A stretch of 64,000 nucleotides of DNA from Paenibacillus sp. FSL H8-0537 (GCF_038051995.1 NZ_CP150290.1:2966001-3030000), one strand, 5' to 3'. Positions 24,285-34,811 are shown, counted from the first letter of the stretch. Translations and numbers: made by a program. Notes: a model not told the origin generated them from the letters alone.

Positions 24285-26384
24285 GTGGCAGACTCATTAG
24301 TTATCGTCGAATCACCAGCCAAAGCGAAAACAATAGGCAAGTATTTAGGAAGCAAATATATTGTTAAGGCTTCCATGGGCCATATTCGCGATTTGCCGAA
24401 AAGTCAGATTGGCGTCGAAGTTGAAAATGATTTCAATCCAAAATATATTACGATTCGCGGCAAAGGCAGCGTATTGAAAGAACTCAAAAGCGCCAGCAAA
24501 AAAGTGAAGCATGTTTATCTGGCGGCTGACCCGGATCGCGAAGGGGAGGCTATTGCTTGGCATTTGGCCCATTATTTGGAGCTTGATGCCTCGGATACTT
24601 GCCGCGTTGTATTTAATGAAATAACGAAGCAGGCGGTTAAGGATGCTTTTAAGACGCCGCGCAAAATCAATATGGATCTGGTTAATGCGCAGCAGGCCAG
24701 ACGTATTTTAGACCGTCTTGTCGGCTACAAAATCAGCCCGCTTCTATGGAAAAAAGTCAAAAAAGGCCTTTCCGCTGGCCGCGTGCAGTCTGTATGCGTC
24801 AAGCTGATTATTGACCGTGAAAATGAAATCGATGAATTTGTGCCGGAAGAATATTGGTCGATTACTGCAAAGGTTTCGCAAAACGGTGTTCCATTTGAGG
24901 CCAAATACCATTCCATCGGCGGCGAGAAGCGCGAGCTCGGCAACGAGCAGGAAATGCAAGCCGTGCTGGATGCGATGGAAAGCGGCTCCGATTTTAAAGT
25001 AGCGGAAGTGAAGGAAAAAGAGCGTTTGCGCAATCCTGCACCTCCTTTTATTACGAGCTCCCTGCAGCAGGAAGCCGCCCGTAAGCTTGGTTTCAGGGCG
25101 TCTAAGACGATGTCGGTTGCCCAGCAGCTTTATGAAGGTGTAGAGCTAGGCAAGGAAGGCACGGTCGGTCTAATTACATATATGAGAACGGACTCCACTC
25201 GTATATCCCCGATTGCGCAGGAAGAAGCGAAGGAATATATTACGGAACGCTACGGCGCTCCTTATATGCCAGAGCAGCTTCGCGTTTATGCGAAAAAGAA
25301 CAGCAATGCCCAAGATGCGCATGAAGCGATCAGACCAACGGCAATTATGCGTGATCCGGATACGATGAAGCCGTTTCTCAGCCGTGATCAGTTCCGGTTG
25401 TATAAACTGGTATGGGAACGTTTCGTATCCAGCCAAATGTCCTCGGCCGTTCTTGATACGATGACCGTTGATATGTTATCTGGCGAAGTGAAGTTCCGTG
25501 CGAATGGATCGAAAGTCAAGTTTGCCGGCTTCATGAAAGTATATGTGGAAGGCAATGATGATGGGGCAGAGGAAGAGCATAAGTTCCTCCCGCCAATCGA
25601 GCCAGGAGATATGATCCCAGCAGAAGCCATTGAGCCTAAACAGCATTTCACCCAGCCGCCGCCGCGTTTTACGGAGGCCAGACTCGTGAAAACGCTTGAG
25701 GAGCTCGGCATAGGGCGGCCGAGTACGTATGCGCCGACGCTGGAAACGATTCAGAAGCGTGGATATGTGGCGATAGAAGAGAAGAAATTTGTGCCGACTG
25801 AGCTTGGTGACCTTGTTATTCAGCTGATGGAAGAGTTTTTCCCGGAAATTCTCAATGCTGAATTTACAGCCAACATGGAAGGGGATCTCGACCATGTGGA
25901 GGAAGGCTCGCAGGATTGGGTCAAAGTGCTCGCAACCTTCTACGACTCGTTTGAGAAGCGTCTGGAAGTAGCGGAAGAGGAAATGAAGGAAATTGAAATT
26001 CAAGATGAGGTTTCCGATGAAATTTGTGAAAAATGCGGTCGTCATTTGGTTTATAAAATGGGACGCTTCGGCAAATTCCTCGCATGCTCCGGCTTTCCGG
26101 ATTGCCGCAATACGAAGCCGATCGTTAAGGATATCGGCGTGCCTTGCCCGAAATGTGAGGAAGGCAAAATTATTGAAAGACGCAGTAAAAAAGGCCGGAT
26201 TTTCTACGGCTGTGATACGTATCCGGCTTGCGATTATGTTTCATGGGATAAGCCTTCAGGCAAACCATGTCCGAAATGCGAAAGCATGCTCGTAGAAAAA
26301 CGCAATCGCAGCGGTGCAAAGTTGCAATGTCCTACATGCGATTATTCAGAAGAGCTGCAGGATGAAGAACACGAAGAAGCATAG
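24285..26384 (+). CDS. topA: DNA topoisomerase I
   Basis: A 699-residue type IA topoisomerase that relaxes negative supercoils. The Toprim domain has [17 protein letters not shown] (Glu9) and [14 protein letters not shown] (Asp82, Asp84). The catalytic tyrosine is Tyr299 in [12 protein letters not shown]. Three C-terminal four-cysteine zinc fingers follow, each starting CEKCG or CPKCE and ending in FPDC, YPAC or PTC patterns. The start codon is GTG 24285 with GAGAGGGGGG upstream. The next gene trmFO is separated by a structured gap. Confidence 0.98.
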   Translation: MADSLVIVESPAKAKTIGKYLGSKYIVKASMGHIRDLPKSQIGVEVENDFNPKYITIRGKGSVLKELKSASKKVKHVYLAADPDREGEAIAWHLAHYLELDASDTCRVVFNEITKQAVKDAFKTPRKINMDLVNAQQARRILDRLVGYKISPLLWKKVKKGLSAGRVQSVCVKLIIDRENEIDEFVPEEYWSITAKVSQNGVPFEAKYHSIGGEKRELGNEQEMQAVLDAMESGSDFKVAEVKEKERLRNPAPPFITSSLQQEAARKLGFRASKTMSVAQQLYEGVELGKEGTVGLITYMRTDSTRISPIAQEEAKEYITERYGAPYMPEQLRVYAKKNSNAQDAHEAIRPTAIMRDPDTMKPFLSRDQFRLYKLVWERFVSSQMSSAVLDTMTVDMLSGEVKFRANGSKVKFAGFMKVYVEGNDDGAEEEHKFLPPIEPGDMIPAEAIEPKQHFTQPPPRFTEARLVKTLEELGIGRPSTYAPTLETIQKRGYVAIEEKKFVPTELGDLVIQLMEEFFPEILNAEFTANMEGDLDHVEEGSQDWVKVLATFYDSFEKRLEVAEEEMKEIEIQDEVSDEICEKCGRHLVYKMGRFGKFLACSGFPDCRNTKPIVKDIGVPCPKCEEGKIIERRSKKGRIFYGCDTYPACDYVSWDKPSGKPCPKCESMLVEKRNRSGAKLQCPTCDYSEELQDEEHEEA

Positions 26385-26403
26385 AGCAGCATCATGATGC
26401 TGT

Positions 26404-26463
26404 GCACAGCTCCACATGTTTGTGGACCCGGTCCTCCCTGTATAGGGAGGACAGCTGTGCTTT
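26404..26463 (+). terminator. Three-way-junction hairpin between topA and trmFO
   Basis: An outer stem (GCACAGCT 26404-26411 with AGCTGTGC 26453-26460) encloses two hairpins: CCACA/TGTGG (26412-26425) and GTCCTCCCT/AGGGAGGAC (26431-26452). All stems are perfect. It is followed by TTTAT. It could act as a terminator for topA, an RNA element in the trmFO leader, or a small palindromic repeat. Only this copy was seen in the window. Confidence 0.55.
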
Positions 26464-26551
26464 ATCCGTCCTGTAGGTTTGACCCGAAATTTCATGAAAA
26501 AAATGATATTTATTTGCGCGAAGCGCGTATTATGATTTGGAGGTAAGTTCA

Positions 26552-27892
26552 TTGTCATCATCATCCTATCCAAAAGTCACCGTTATCGGAGCTGGCCTAG
26601 CCGGCAGCGAAGCGGCTTGGCAAATCGCATCCCAAGGCGTCCCAGTTGTACTCTATGAAATGCGGCCTGAGACGAAAACGCCAGCCCATCATACGAATCA
26701 ATTTGCTGAGCTGGTATGCAGCAACAGCTTGCGTGCCAATGGACTTGCAAATGCCGTAGGCGTATTGAAAGAGGAAATGCGCCAACTGGATTCGCTCATT
26801 CTTGGCTGCGCTGATCGTCATGCGGTACCTGCAGGCGGAGCGCTTGCAGTTGACCGGGATGGATTTTCCGGCGAAGTAACGCGTCTTCTGCATGAGCATC
26901 CGCTTGTTGAAGTCCGCAATGAGGAAGTTACGGAAATTCCAACGGACGGAATCGTCATTATTGCGACGGGTCCGCTTACAGCTCCAGCCTTGTCCGAGCA
27001 AGTACGCGAGCTGCTGGGTGAAGAATATTTCTATTTCTATGATGCTGCTGCGCCGATTGTGGAGAAGGATTCTATCGATATGAGCAAGGTTTATCTCGCG
27101 TCCCGCTATGATAAAGGGGAAGCCGCTTATTTGAACTGCCCGATGACGGAAGAGGAATTCGAAATCTTTCATGATGCGCTCGTTAATGCCGAGAAAGCGG
27201 AAATAAAAGATTTTGAAAAAGAAGTTTATTTTGAGGGCTGCATGCCCATTGAAGTTATTGCGAGCCGTGGCAAGCAAACGGTGCTGTTTGGGCCGATGAA
27301 GCCAGTTGGACTTGTGAACCCGCATACGGGCAAGCTGCCACATGCCGTTATTCAATTGCGTCAGGACAATGCTGCTGGTACACTGTATAACCTGGTTGGG
27401 TTTCAAACGCATTTGAAATGGGGCGAGCAGAAGCGGGTATTCTCGCTAATACCGGGTCTTGAAAATGCCGAGTTTGTGCGTTTCGGTGTTATGCACCGCA
27501 ATACGTTCATAAATTCGCCACGATTGCTGGAGCCGACCTATCAGCTTAAAAATCGCCCTACCTTATTTTTTGCCGGCCAGATGACAGGTGTTGAAGGTTA
27601 TGTGGAATCAGCGGCTTCCGGTCTGATCGCTGGATTCAACGCTGCCCGGCTTGCGCGCAATCTTGAACCGCTTGTGCTTCCTGGAGACACGACGCTTGGC
27701 AGCATGGCGCAGTATATTACGACGGCGGATTTCAAACATTTTCAGCCTATGAATGCGAATTTTGGGTTGTTCCCGCCGCTTGAAAAACGCTTGAAGAGCA
27801 AGAAGGAAAAGAATGAAGCGATTGCAAACCGTGCGCTTTCTGGTGTTGAGAAATTTAAGCAGGAGCATTTCACTCATTTGGTAAACAGCTAG
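26552..27892 (+). CDS. trmFO: Folate-dependent tRNA methyltransferase TrmFO
   Basis: A 446-residue flavoprotein that makes m5U54 in tRNA using methylene-tetrahydrofolate. The FAD-binding start [19 protein letters not shown] and the conserved [16 protein letters not shown] and [18 protein letters not shown] are diagnostic. The frame opens at 26537, but the ribosome site GGAGGTAAG covers 26539-26547, so TTG 26552 is the likely start. In Bacillus xerC follows; here hslV is next, 68 bp away. Confidence 0.96.
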   Translation: MSSSSYPKVTVIGAGLAGSEAAWQIASQGVPVVLYEMRPETKTPAHHTNQFAELVCSNSLRANGLANAVGVLKEEMRQLDSLILGCADRHAVPAGGALAVDRDGFSGEVTRLLHEHPLVEVRNEEVTEIPTDGIVIIATGPLTAPALSEQVRELLGEEYFYFYDAAAPIVEKDSIDMSKVYLASRYDKGEAAYLNCPMTEEEFEIFHDALVNAEKAEIKDFEKEVYFEGCMPIEVIASRGKQTVLFGPMKPVGLVNPHTGKLPHAVIQLRQDNAAGTLYNLVGFQTHLKWGEQKRVFSLIPGLENAEFVRFGVMHRNTFINSPRLLEPTYQLKNRPTLFFAGQMTGVEGYVESAASGLIAGFNAARLARNLEPLVLPGDTTLGSMAQYITTADFKHFQPMNANFGLFPPLEKRLKSKKEKNEAIANRALSGVEKFKQEHFTHLVNS

Positions 27893-27960
27893 TTATGGTC
27901 ACATAGCTATTTTGAAGATTTTGATCAGTACAGGCGCATTTGCATAGAGGAGGCGAAGAG

Positions 27961-28509
27961 ATGGAAATGGAATTTCATGCAACGACGATTTGCGCAGTCC
28001 GTCACGAGGGGAAAGGCGCGATTGCAGGTGATGGTCAAGTCACATTCGGCAACAGCATGGTTATGAAAAATAAAGCGAAAAAGGTACGCCGCTTGTATCG
28101 CGGGCAAGTCGTCGCAGGTTTTGCTGGCTCGGTTGCTGATGCAATTACGCTTTTTGAGAAGTTTGAGGCGAAGCTTGAAGAGCATCATGGCAATTTGCAG
28201 CGCTCAGCTGTAGAACTGGCGAAGGAATGGCGCTCGGATCGCGTGCTGCGCAAACTGGAAGCAATGATGCTGGTTATGGATCAGACGGGACTTTTGCTGA
28301 TTTCAGGAAATGGCGAAATTATTGAGCCGGATGACGGCCTCTTGGCCATTGGCTCGGGCGGCAGCTTTGCTTTGTCGGCAGCTAGAGCACTCAAGCGCCA
28401 TGCCACTCATCTGGATGCGAAGGAAATGGCACGTTCGGCTCTGGAAATTGCAGCAGATATTTGCGTCTATACGAATCACAATATTATTGTCGAAGAAATC
28501 GGCTCTTAA
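27961..28509 (+). CDS. hslV: HslV (ClpQ) protease subunit
   Basis: A 182-residue proteasome-like peptidase that works with HslU. The conserved core is [30 protein letters not shown] 27961 is chosen because AGAGGAGG ends about 8 bases upstream; the frame extends to 27940 without reason. The N-terminus reads MEMEFHATT, so the threonine used as nucleophile in most HslV would need removal of a seven-residue leader; the N-terminal serine of the B. subtilis homologue is missing. hslU starts 15 bp later. Confidence 0.95.
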   Translation: MEMEFHATTICAVRHEGKGAIAGDGQVTFGNSMVMKNKAKKVRRLYRGQVVAGFAGSVADAITLFEKFEAKLEEHHGNLQRSAVELAKEWRSDRVLRKLEAMMLVMDQTGLLLISGNGEIIEPDDGLLAIGSGGSFALSAARALKRHATHLDAKEMARSALEIAADICVYTNHNIIVEEIGS

Positions 28510-28524
28510 GCGGAGGAGATTAAT

Positions 28525-29928
28525 ATGGCAAATGCAGCGTTAACACCAAGAGAGATCGTAGCGGAGCTGGATAAGTATATTGTCGGTCAAAAGCCTGCCA
28601 AACGTTCGGTCGCGATCGCTTTGCGCAATCGTTATCGCAGAAGTCAGCTTGATGAAGCGTTGCGTGATGAGGTTGTGCCGAAGAACATTTTGATGATCGG
28701 GCCTACTGGCGTTGGTAAAACAGAAATCGCACGCAGATTGGCAAAGCTTGTAAAAGCGCCTTTCGTGAAGCTGGAAGCGACTAAATTCACCGAGGTAGGT
28801 TATGTAGGGCGTGACGTTGAATCCATGGTTCGCGATTTGGTTGAAACAGCGATCCGCATGGTGAAAACGGAAAAAACCGAGCAGGTTAAAGATAAAGCGG
28901 AGAAGCTGGCAAACGAATTGCTGGTGACGCTGCTTGTTCCTTCGAAAGCAAAGGAAAAGACGCAAAAAAATCCGTTCGAAATGTTGTTTGGCAACCAGCA
29001 AAACGACAATTTGCAAGCTGAAGAGCCAGAGCATGATCAGACGATTGTGCAGAAACGCGCTCAGGTGCAGGCAGATCTTGCTGCTGGCAAGCTGGAAAAT
29101 GAAATGGTCGAGGTTGAGATTGAAGATGCTGCTCCGAATATGCTGGACATGCTAGCAGGCGGTCCAGGCCCCGAAGGCATGGGCATGAATATGCAGGAGC
29201 TGTTCGGACAACTGATGCCGAAAAAAACGAAGCGGCGCAAGCTGCCGGTTAAGGAAGCGCGTAAAGTGCTTATTCAGGAAGAAGCAAACAAGCTGATCAA
29301 TATGGATGATGTGATTTCTGAATCGGTTACACGTGCTGAACAATCAGGCATTATTTTTATCGATGAAATTGACAAAATTGCGAGTTCCTCGCGTGGCAAT
29401 GGCCCAGACGTTTCGCGCGAAGGCGTGCAGCGTGATATTTTGCCGATCGTTGAAGGCTCGACGGTTATGACAAAATATGGTCCGGTAAAAACGGATTATG
29501 TGCTCTTTATTGCTGCTGGTGCTTTCCATATTGCGAAACCATCCGATTTGATTCCCGAGCTGCAAGGCCGTTTTCCGATTCGGGTGGAGCTTACATCGCT
29601 TACGCTTGACGATTTTGTGAGCATTTTGAAGGAACCGAAAAACGCGCTGACTAAGCAGTACACAGCACTGCTGCAAACCGAAGGCATTGAAATCGAATTT
29701 TCAGATGAGGCCATTCATGAGCTGGCATCTATTGCAGCAGAAGTGAATCGGAATACCGAAAATATCGGAGCAAGAAGATTGCATACGATTTTGGAAAAGC
29801 TGCTGGAGGATCTGTCCTTCGAAGCGCCTGATATTACGCTGGACCATATGCTGATCACACCGGAATATGTTCGTGAAAAGCTGGGAAGCATTGCGCAAAA
29901 TAAAGATTTGAGTCAATATATATTGTAG
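28525..29928 (+). CDS. hslU: HslU (ClpY) ATPase subunit
   Basis: A 467-residue AAA+ unfoldase of the HslVU complex. Walker A is [16 protein letters not shown] at residues 58-73, the pore motif is VGYVGRDV, and Walker B is [16 protein letters not shown] long intermediate (I) domain around 110-240 is rich in charged residues and a Gly/Met stretch ([20 protein letters not shown]). The C-terminal tail ends LSQYIL, the docking peptide that inserts in HslV. GGAGGAG precedes ATG 28525. Confidence 0.98.
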   Translation: MANAALTPREIVAELDKYIVGQKPAKRSVAIALRNRYRRSQLDEALRDEVVPKNILMIGPTGVGKTEIARRLAKLVKAPFVKLEATKFTEVGYVGRDVESMVRDLVETAIRMVKTEKTEQVKDKAEKLANELLVTLLVPSKAKEKTQKNPFEMLFGNQQNDNLQAEEPEHDQTIVQKRAQVQADLAAGKLENEMVEVEIEDAAPNMLDMLAGGPGPEGMGMNMQELFGQLMPKKTKRRKLPVKEARKVLIQEEANKLINMDDVISESVTRAEQSGIIFIDEIDKIASSSRGNGPDVSREGVQRDILPIVEGSTVMTKYGPVKTDYVLFIAAGAFHIAKPSDLIPELQGRFPIRVELTSLTLDDFVSILKEPKNALTKQYTALLQTEGIEIEFSDEAIHELASIAAEVNRNTENIGARRLHTILEKLLEDLSFEAPDITLDHMLITPEYVREKLGSIAQNKDLSQYIL

Positions 29929-29955
29929 TTGGTATGAGTTTTAGGAGGCAATGGC

Positions 29956-30726
29956 ATGACGCTATTAACAAAAACAAGGACGCTAAACCGCCTGCTGCAG
30001 CGGGCGGCTGGCAAACCGCTTATTTTCAGAGAAATGGCGGAGGTGCTGACCAGCACCATTCAAACGAGTGTATTTGTCGTAAGCCGCAAGGGAAAGGTGC
30101 TTGGCTGTGCGGCTGTGAATCCGCATGATCATGACTCGCTGCGTTCCATGTCTGCGGAAGAGCTGCGTTTCCCGCAGGAAAGCAATGAGCAATTTCTTGA
30201 AATGACAGAATCGGTTACGAATGTGGCGCCGGATGCTGGGGTTTATGAGACTTTTCCATCGCTGGGGCAGCAGGAAATTATGACGGTTGTTCCAATAACA
30301 GGTGGCGGAGATCGCTTGGGTACGCTAATCTTGACACGGCATCAAGGTGCTTTTGACGACGATGATTTAGTGTTAGCGGAATATGGATCTACAATCGTCG
30401 GTATGGAGATCTTGCGGGAGCGTTCGGTAGAAATTGAGCATGAGGCACGTAGTCGCGCCGTCGTGTCGGTTGCTATTGGTTCGTTATCGTTCAGTGAGCT
30501 TGAGGCAGTCGAGCATATTTTCGAACAACTGGAAGGCAAGGAAGGGCTGCTTGTAGCCTCTAAAATTGCTGACAGGGTCGGTATTACTAGGTCTGTAATC
30601 GTAAATGCCCTTAGGAAATTAGAAAGTGCGGGGGTCATTGAGACTAGATCGCTCGGAATGAAGGGAACTTACATTAAGATATTAAATCACCAACTTCTTC
30701 AAGAACTGGAAAAAATTAAATCATGA
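29956..30726 (+). CDS. codY: Global transcription regulator CodY
   Basis: A 256-residue GTP- and branched-chain amino acid-sensing repressor. An N-terminal GAF domain ([20 protein letters not shown] to ILRER) binds the amino acids; the C-terminal winged helix (about 200-250) contains [26 protein letters not shown] precedes ATG 29956. It lies 27 bp after hslU and ends in a good terminator directly before the fla/che operon, the same order as in B. subtilis, where CodY represses motility in rich conditions. Confidence 0.98.
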   Translation: MTLLTKTRTLNRLLQRAAGKPLIFREMAEVLTSTIQTSVFVVSRKGKVLGCAAVNPHDHDSLRSMSAEELRFPQESNEQFLEMTESVTNVAPDAGVYETFPSLGQQEIMTVVPITGGGDRLGTLILTRHQGAFDDDDLVLAEYGSTIVGMEILRERSVEIEHEARSRAVVSVAIGSLSFSELEAVEHIFEQLEGKEGLLVASKIADRVGITRSVIVNALRKLESAGVIETRSLGMKGTYIKILNHQLLQELEKIKS

Positions 30727-30745
30727 AATATGAGTCTATACGACT

Positions 30746-30784
30746 AAAAAAGCCCTTTCTTTTTATAAAGATAGGGCTTTTTTC
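30746..30784 (+). terminator. Terminator after codY
   Basis: AAAAAAGCCCT pairs with AGGGCTTTTTT across a short AT-rich centre, followed by TCTTATT. It isolates the hslVU-codY unit from the flagellar operon. Confidence 0.92.
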
Positions 30785-30794
30785 TTATTGTAAT

Positions 30795-30809
30795 AATTTG
30801 GAGAATTGT
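30795..30809. promoter_or_regulatory. Weak candidate CodY box upstream of flgB
   Basis: AATTTGGAGAATTGT agrees with the CodY consensus (AATTTTCNGAAAATT) at about 10 of 15 positions. It lies 91 bp before the predicted flgB -10. Regulation of fla/che by CodY is known in B. subtilis; this particular site is inference. Confidence 0.25.
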
Positions 30810-30899
30810 TGAATATAAACATGTCGGCAAATATCGACAGCATGATCTCATTTTTTTAATAATTTAATGTCGAACAAAGCAGGAATGCTACGAAGAGTG

Positions 30900-30928
30900 T
30901 TGAATAACTAATATTAGGATCTTTTAAT
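30900..30928 (+). promoter_or_regulatory. Predicted sigma-A promoter of the fla/che operon
   Basis: TTGAAT at 30900-30905, 17-bp spacer, TTTAAT at 30923-30928. Transcription would begin near 30935, 16 bp before the flgB GTG, so the leader would be very short. The 224-bp gap between codY and flgB is AT-rich and holds also the imperfect palindrome TGTCGGCAAATATCGACA near 30824. Confidence 0.5.
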
Positions 30929-30950
30929 TATCGAAAGTGGTGATAATAAA

Positions 30951-31358
30951 GTGAACTTATTGAGCGGATCTTCTTTCCAAAGGCTAGAGGGGGCAGTTCA
31001 TGCAGCAGAAATGCGGCAAAATGTCATTTCGAATAATATAGCCAATGTGGATACCCCGCATTTTAAACGATCAGAGGTTGAATTCGAACAGCTTTTGGAA
31101 CAACAAATGGGTAATAGCTCACCTAAGCTGAAAGGCAAGCTTACGAATTCAAGGCATATTCCTATAGGTGGGCTGGTCAATCCAACGCCTCAAGTCATAA
31201 GCGATAAAGACACCGCCATGAACAATAATGAGAATAATGTGGATATTGATCGAGAAATGTCGTTGCTTGCGAAAAATCAGCTCAGCTATAACGCTTATCT
31301 GCAGCAAATCAATCATGAAATCAAAATGATGCGAACAGGAATAGAAGGGAGAGGCTAA
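30951..31358 (+). CDS. flgB: Flagellar basal-body rod protein FlgB
   Basis: A 135-residue proximal rod protein, first gene of the fla/che operon. The conserved segment MRQNVISNNIANVDTPHFKR near residue 20 and a C-terminal amphipathic helix (EMSLLAKNQLSYNAYLQQIN) are typical of rod and hook proteins, which are exported by the flagellar type III system without a signal peptide. Start codon is GTG 30951 with AAGTGGTGAT upstream. flgC follows after 3 bp. Confidence 0.96.
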   Translation: MNLLSGSSFQRLEGAVHAAEMRQNVISNNIANVDTPHFKRSEVEFEQLLEQQMGNSSPKLKGKLTNSRHIPIGGLVNPTPQVISDKDTAMNNNENNVDIDREMSLLAKNQLSYNAYLQQINHEIKMMRTGIEGRG

Positions 31359-31361
31359 AGA

Positions 31362-31811
31362 GTGAAAATTTCCAGCGGATTTGATGCGAGCGCCTCTGCT
31401 CTAACCGCACAGCGCCTGCGAATGGATGTTATTTCTTCAAATATTGCGAATGCGGAAACGACGCGTGCTGGTTATGAGAACGGACAGTTCGTACCTTATA
31501 AACGGAAGATGGTCGTTTTGGAGCCGTTGAAATCAAGCTTTTCTAATACGCTGAATGCAAAAATGGGAAAAAATACAACGACTGGTGGGGTAAAGGTCGC
31601 GAAAATTATTGATGACACAGCCCCAACGAAGCTTGTATATAATCCTACCCATCCTGATGCCGATTCAAACGGTTATGTAAATATGCCGAATGTAGACGTC
31701 GCGAAAGAGATGGTTGATATGATTTCGGCGTCGCGTTCTTATGAAGCGAACGTCACAGCCATTAATTCTTCTAAAGCGATGTTTGTAAAAGCATTGGAGA
31801 TTGGGAAGTAG
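31362..31811 (+). CDS. flgC: Flagellar basal-body rod protein FlgC
   Basis: A 149-residue proximal rod protein. The N-terminus [20 protein letters not shown] continues into [18 protein letters not shown]; the C-terminus contains [20 protein letters not shown], the rod-hook helix. The start codon is GTG 31362 with GGGAGAGG upstream. Order flgB-flgC-fliE is the universal Bacillota arrangement. Confidence 0.96.
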   Translation: MKISSGFDASASALTAQRLRMDVISSNIANAETTRAGYENGQFVPYKRKMVVLEPLKSSFSNTLNAKMGKNTTTGGVKVAKIIDDTAPTKLVYNPTHPDADSNGYVNMPNVDVAKEMVDMISASRSYEANVTAINSSKAMFVKALEIGK

Positions 31812-31846
31812 CAACAACCATTAAACATTAGTCGAGGAGGAATATA

Positions 31847-32152
31847 GTGATTCAAGCCATTTCAATGAACCAGGTGCAGCCTTTAAAGACGATAACAGCT
31901 GCCCCTGTTGAGCAAGCTACTCCGGCAGAACTTACAAAAACATTTAGCCAGTTTTTAAATAACGCAATTGAGGGTGTTAGTGCCCAAGAACAAAATGTAC
32001 ATAAGCTTAACGATAAGTTTTTAATTGGTGAAGTTGATGTTTCTCAAGTCATGATTGCTGGCGAAAGAGCGCAGCTTAGTCTTCAACTAACCTCACAAAT
32101 CCGCAACAAGGTTGTAGAGGCATATCAAGAAATTATGCGGATGCAGGTATAA
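31847..32152 (+). CDS. fliE: Flagellar hook-basal body protein FliE
   Basis: A 101-residue adaptor that joins the MS ring to the rod. The C-terminal half, with DKFLIGEVDVSQVMIAGE and LQLTSQIRNKVVEAYQEIMR, is the conserved FliE region. Start codon is GTG 31847, six bases after AGGAGG. It is followed by a 44-bp gap to fliF. Confidence 0.95.
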   Translation: MIQAISMNQVQPLKTITAAPVEQATPAELTKTFSQFLNNAIEGVSAQEQNVHKLNDKFLIGEVDVSQVMIAGERAQLSLQLTSQIRNKVVEAYQEIMRMQV

Positions 32153-32196
32153 TGAACGATAAAAAACCTGGCAAAGAATTTGGGTGAGGTGACAAG

Positions 32197-33786
32197 GTGA
32201 ATGAGAAAATCGCCCAATTTAGACTGAGAATTTCGCAATTCTGGAGTCAAATGGGAAAAAAACAGAAAATAGGCTTGGGGGCTTCTGTAGGCGTACTGTT
32301 GTTATCTATTATCCTTCTGACTGTCATATTTACTAGAACAGATTATGAATTGGCTTTTCAAGATCTGGATACGACAGACTCAGCAGCGATTATGAACTAC
32401 TTGGATAGTAATGGTATCCCTTATGAGCTAGGGAGCGGTGGAACTAGTATTTCTGTGCCAAGCGCAGTTGCGGAACGCACGAAAGTAACGATTGGCTCGC
32501 TAGGACTTGTGCAAAACGGATCAATCGGCTTTGAGGCTTTTACAAAGAGCTCTTCGACCTTCGGCACAACCGAAAATGAATTTAACGTCAAATATTTAAG
32601 TGCCTTAAATGGCGAGATTCAACAATTGCTAAATCGCATGCAAGGTGTGAAAAGCTCTAAGGTGCTTGTGAACTTGCCAGAAGAAAGCGTGTTTCTAACT
32701 CCCGAAGAGAAGGATAAAGCATCGGCTTCCATCTCAATGGAGTTTATGGCTGGTTATCGTCCAACTCAAAAGGAAATTGATGGTTATTACAATCTAGTAA
32801 AAACAGCAGTTCCAGGAACGACAGTGGAGAGCATCACCATCTCCGGTCCGCAAGGTGAGCTTTTATCCTCTGAAGCGGGAGGTACGATTGCCGGTACCGC
32901 TGAAGCAGTTGACAGCCAGTTCCAAATTCAACGCAAATATGAAGCGGAATTGAAAAAGAATATTCAACAGTTTCTAGGGCCGATAGTAGGTTCTGAAAAT
33001 TTGGTCATCAGCATCGGAAGCAACTTGAACTTCGACAATAAGAAGACGGAGGAACAGCAGGTTGTGCCTCTTGCTGAAAATAACAATAACGGTATTATTG
33101 TAAGTCAAACGGAACAAACCAGTTCTTCTACAGGAGGCAGCTCCAGTGCAGGCGGTGTAGCGGGAACGGGAGAAACAGATGTGCCAGGCTACACAGCAAC
33201 AGATGGTTCTGGAAATTCCACCTCGGAAGAAAGCTCTTCTACTGTTAATTACGATTTTGGAAGAATCAATCGTACCACGATTTCAGGGCCTTTCGTAATT
33301 AAAGATCTATCCATTAGTATTGGTGTTGAAGCAAGTCGTCTCACTCCAGAATCTCGTACAGAGATTACGACATTTTTGACAGGTTTAGTGCGAGCACAGC
33401 TTGCAGATTCAGGTCAAGATGTAAATAATGACGATTTGATTAATAAAAAAGTTTCACTTATCGGACAAACATTTGCTGAAAGCACCGCTACAAACACGAT
33501 TGGCGGCTTATCAATGGGATGGGCAATTGGAATTGGAGCAGCAGCACTTGCGATTATTGCCGGTTTGATCATTTTGCTCGTTCGCAGACGCAGACAGCAA
33601 GCGGCAGCAGCGGCAGCAGCTGAAGCGCAGGAAGCAGTTGTAGCGTCAACCGCTGTAGAATATCCTACCCTTGATTTTGATAGCTTAAGCAATGACAGCC
33701 AGGCACGTAAAAATCTTGAGACACTCGCCAAACGCAAGCCGGATGAATTTGTTAATTTACTTCGGACTTGGCTTGTCGATGAATAG
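32197..33786 (+). CDS. fliF: Flagellar MS-ring protein FliF
   Basis: A 529-residue membrane ring protein on which the basal body is built. One transmembrane helix near residues 25-46 and a second near 440-462 flank the periplasmic-side ring-building domains (YscJ-like motif region LAFQDLDTTDSAAIMNYL). A Ser/Gly/Thr-rich loop occurs at about 305-345. The C-terminal tail (LARK-like SQARKNLETLAKRKPDEF, then LLRTWLVDE) binds FliG. GTG 32197 follows GAGGTGAC. Confidence 0.97.
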   Translation: MNEKIAQFRLRISQFWSQMGKKQKIGLGASVGVLLLSIILLTVIFTRTDYELAFQDLDTTDSAAIMNYLDSNGIPYELGSGGTSISVPSAVAERTKVTIGSLGLVQNGSIGFEAFTKSSSTFGTTENEFNVKYLSALNGEIQQLLNRMQGVKSSKVLVNLPEESVFLTPEEKDKASASISMEFMAGYRPTQKEIDGYYNLVKTAVPGTTVESITISGPQGELLSSEAGGTIAGTAEAVDSQFQIQRKYEAELKKNIQQFLGPIVGSENLVISIGSNLNFDNKKTEEQQVVPLAENNNNGIIVSQTEQTSSSTGGSSSAGGVAGTGETDVPGYTATDGSGNSTSEESSSTVNYDFGRINRTTISGPFVIKDLSISIGVEASRLTPESRTEITTFLTGLVRAQLADSGQDVNNDDLINKKVSLIGQTFAESTATNTIGGLSMGWAIGIGAAALAIIAGLIILLVRRRRQQAAAAAAAEAQEAVVASTAVEYPTLDFDSLSNDSQARKNLETLAKRKPDEFVNLLRTWLVDE

Positions 33787-33797
33787 AGGTCGTTTGC

Positions 33798-34811
33798 ATG
33801 AGTAAATCGATGAATGGGCTATCCGGAAGGCAGAAAGCGGCAATACTGCTAATTACATTAGGCCCCGAAGTGTCAGCTCAAATTTTTAAACATTTAAGAG
33901 AAGATGAGATTGAACAGCTAACTCTTGAAATTGCGAATGTGCGCAAAGTAGATAGCTCAGAGCGTGAAACGATTTTAGGAGAGTTCAATCAAATTTGTGT
34001 AGCTCAGGAATATATTTCGCAGGGTGGTATTACTTACGCCAGAGATATTTTGGAGAAGGCGCTAGGCGAGAGCAAGGCGGCGGAAGTGATAAATCGCTTG
34101 ACTGCTACCTTGCAAGTACGACCATTCGATTTTGCTCGCAAAGCAGAGCCGATGCAAATACTCAATTTTATTCAAAACGAGAACTCCCAAACGATTGCAC
34201 TCGTGTTGTCCTATCTCCAATCGGAGCAGTCATCGCACATTTTGTCCTCTCTTCCACAAGAGAAGCAGGCCGAAGTTGCCAGAAGAATTGCGCTTATGGA
34301 CAGCACTTCGCCGGAAGTTATTTCTCAGGTGGAGCGTGTGCTGGAGCAGAAGCTTTCAGCTACCGTCACTCAGGATTACACAAATGCTGGCGGTATCGAC
34401 GCTATCGTTCAAATTTTGAATGGTGTTGACCGCGGTACGGAACGTACCATTCTCGATTCTTTGGAAATTCAAGATCCAGAACTTGCAGAAGAAATCAAAA
34501 AACGGATGTTCGTCTTCGAAGATATTGTCAACATCGACAATCGTTCGATTCAGCGGATTATCCGCGATATCGAAAATGCCGATTTGCAGCTTGCGCTTAA
34601 AGTTGCTAGTGAAGAAGTGCGAGATGCTATTTTCCAAAACATGTCGAAGCGCATGGCGGAAACATTCAAGGAAGAAATGGAGTTTATGGGTCCTGTCCGA
34701 TTGCGTGACGTAGAGGAGGCCCAGACCCGTATTGTCGCAACGATTCGTAGATTAGAGGAATCAGGTGAAATCATTATCGCCCGTGGCGGAGGAGATGATA
34801 TCATTGTCTAA
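33798..34811 (+). CDS. fliG: Flagellar motor switch protein FliG
   Basis: A 337-residue C-ring protein that receives torque from the stator. The N-terminal domain (LSGRQKAAILLITLGPEVSAQ), the middle EHPQ-like region (LVLSYLQSEQSSHILSSLP) and the C-terminal charged helix (DLQLALKVASEEVRDAIFQN) are present; the torque helix is within the last 100 residues. ATG 33798 lies 12 bp after fliF. The 3' end overlaps fliH. Confidence 0.97.
   Translation: MSKSMNGLSGRQKAAILLITLGPEVSAQIFKHLREDEIEQLTLEIANVRKVDSSERETILGEFNQICVAQEYISQGGITYARDILEKALGESKAAEVINRLTATLQVRPFDFARKAEPMQILNFIQNENSQTIALVLSYLQSEQSSHILSSLPQEKQAEVARRIALMDSTSPEVISQVERVLEQKLSATVTQDYTNAGGIDAIVQILNGVDRGTERTILDSLEIQDPELAEEIKKRMFVFEDIVNIDNRSIQRIIRDIENADLQLALKVASEEVRDAIFQNMSKRMAETFKEEMEFMGPVRLRDVEEAQTRIVATIRRLEESGEIIIARGGGDDIIV

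Noticed and set aside
30816..30840. Possible sigma-D promoter (TAAA then a GCCGATAT-like string) before flgB
   Set aside because: The -10 part matches poorly (CGACAGCA) and spacing is not convincing.
33600..33640. GCAGCAGCGGCAGC run in fliF as a possible repeat array
   Set aside because: It is a short poly-alanine coding stretch in the cytoplasmic tail, with no unit structure of a CRISPR or tandem-repeat array.
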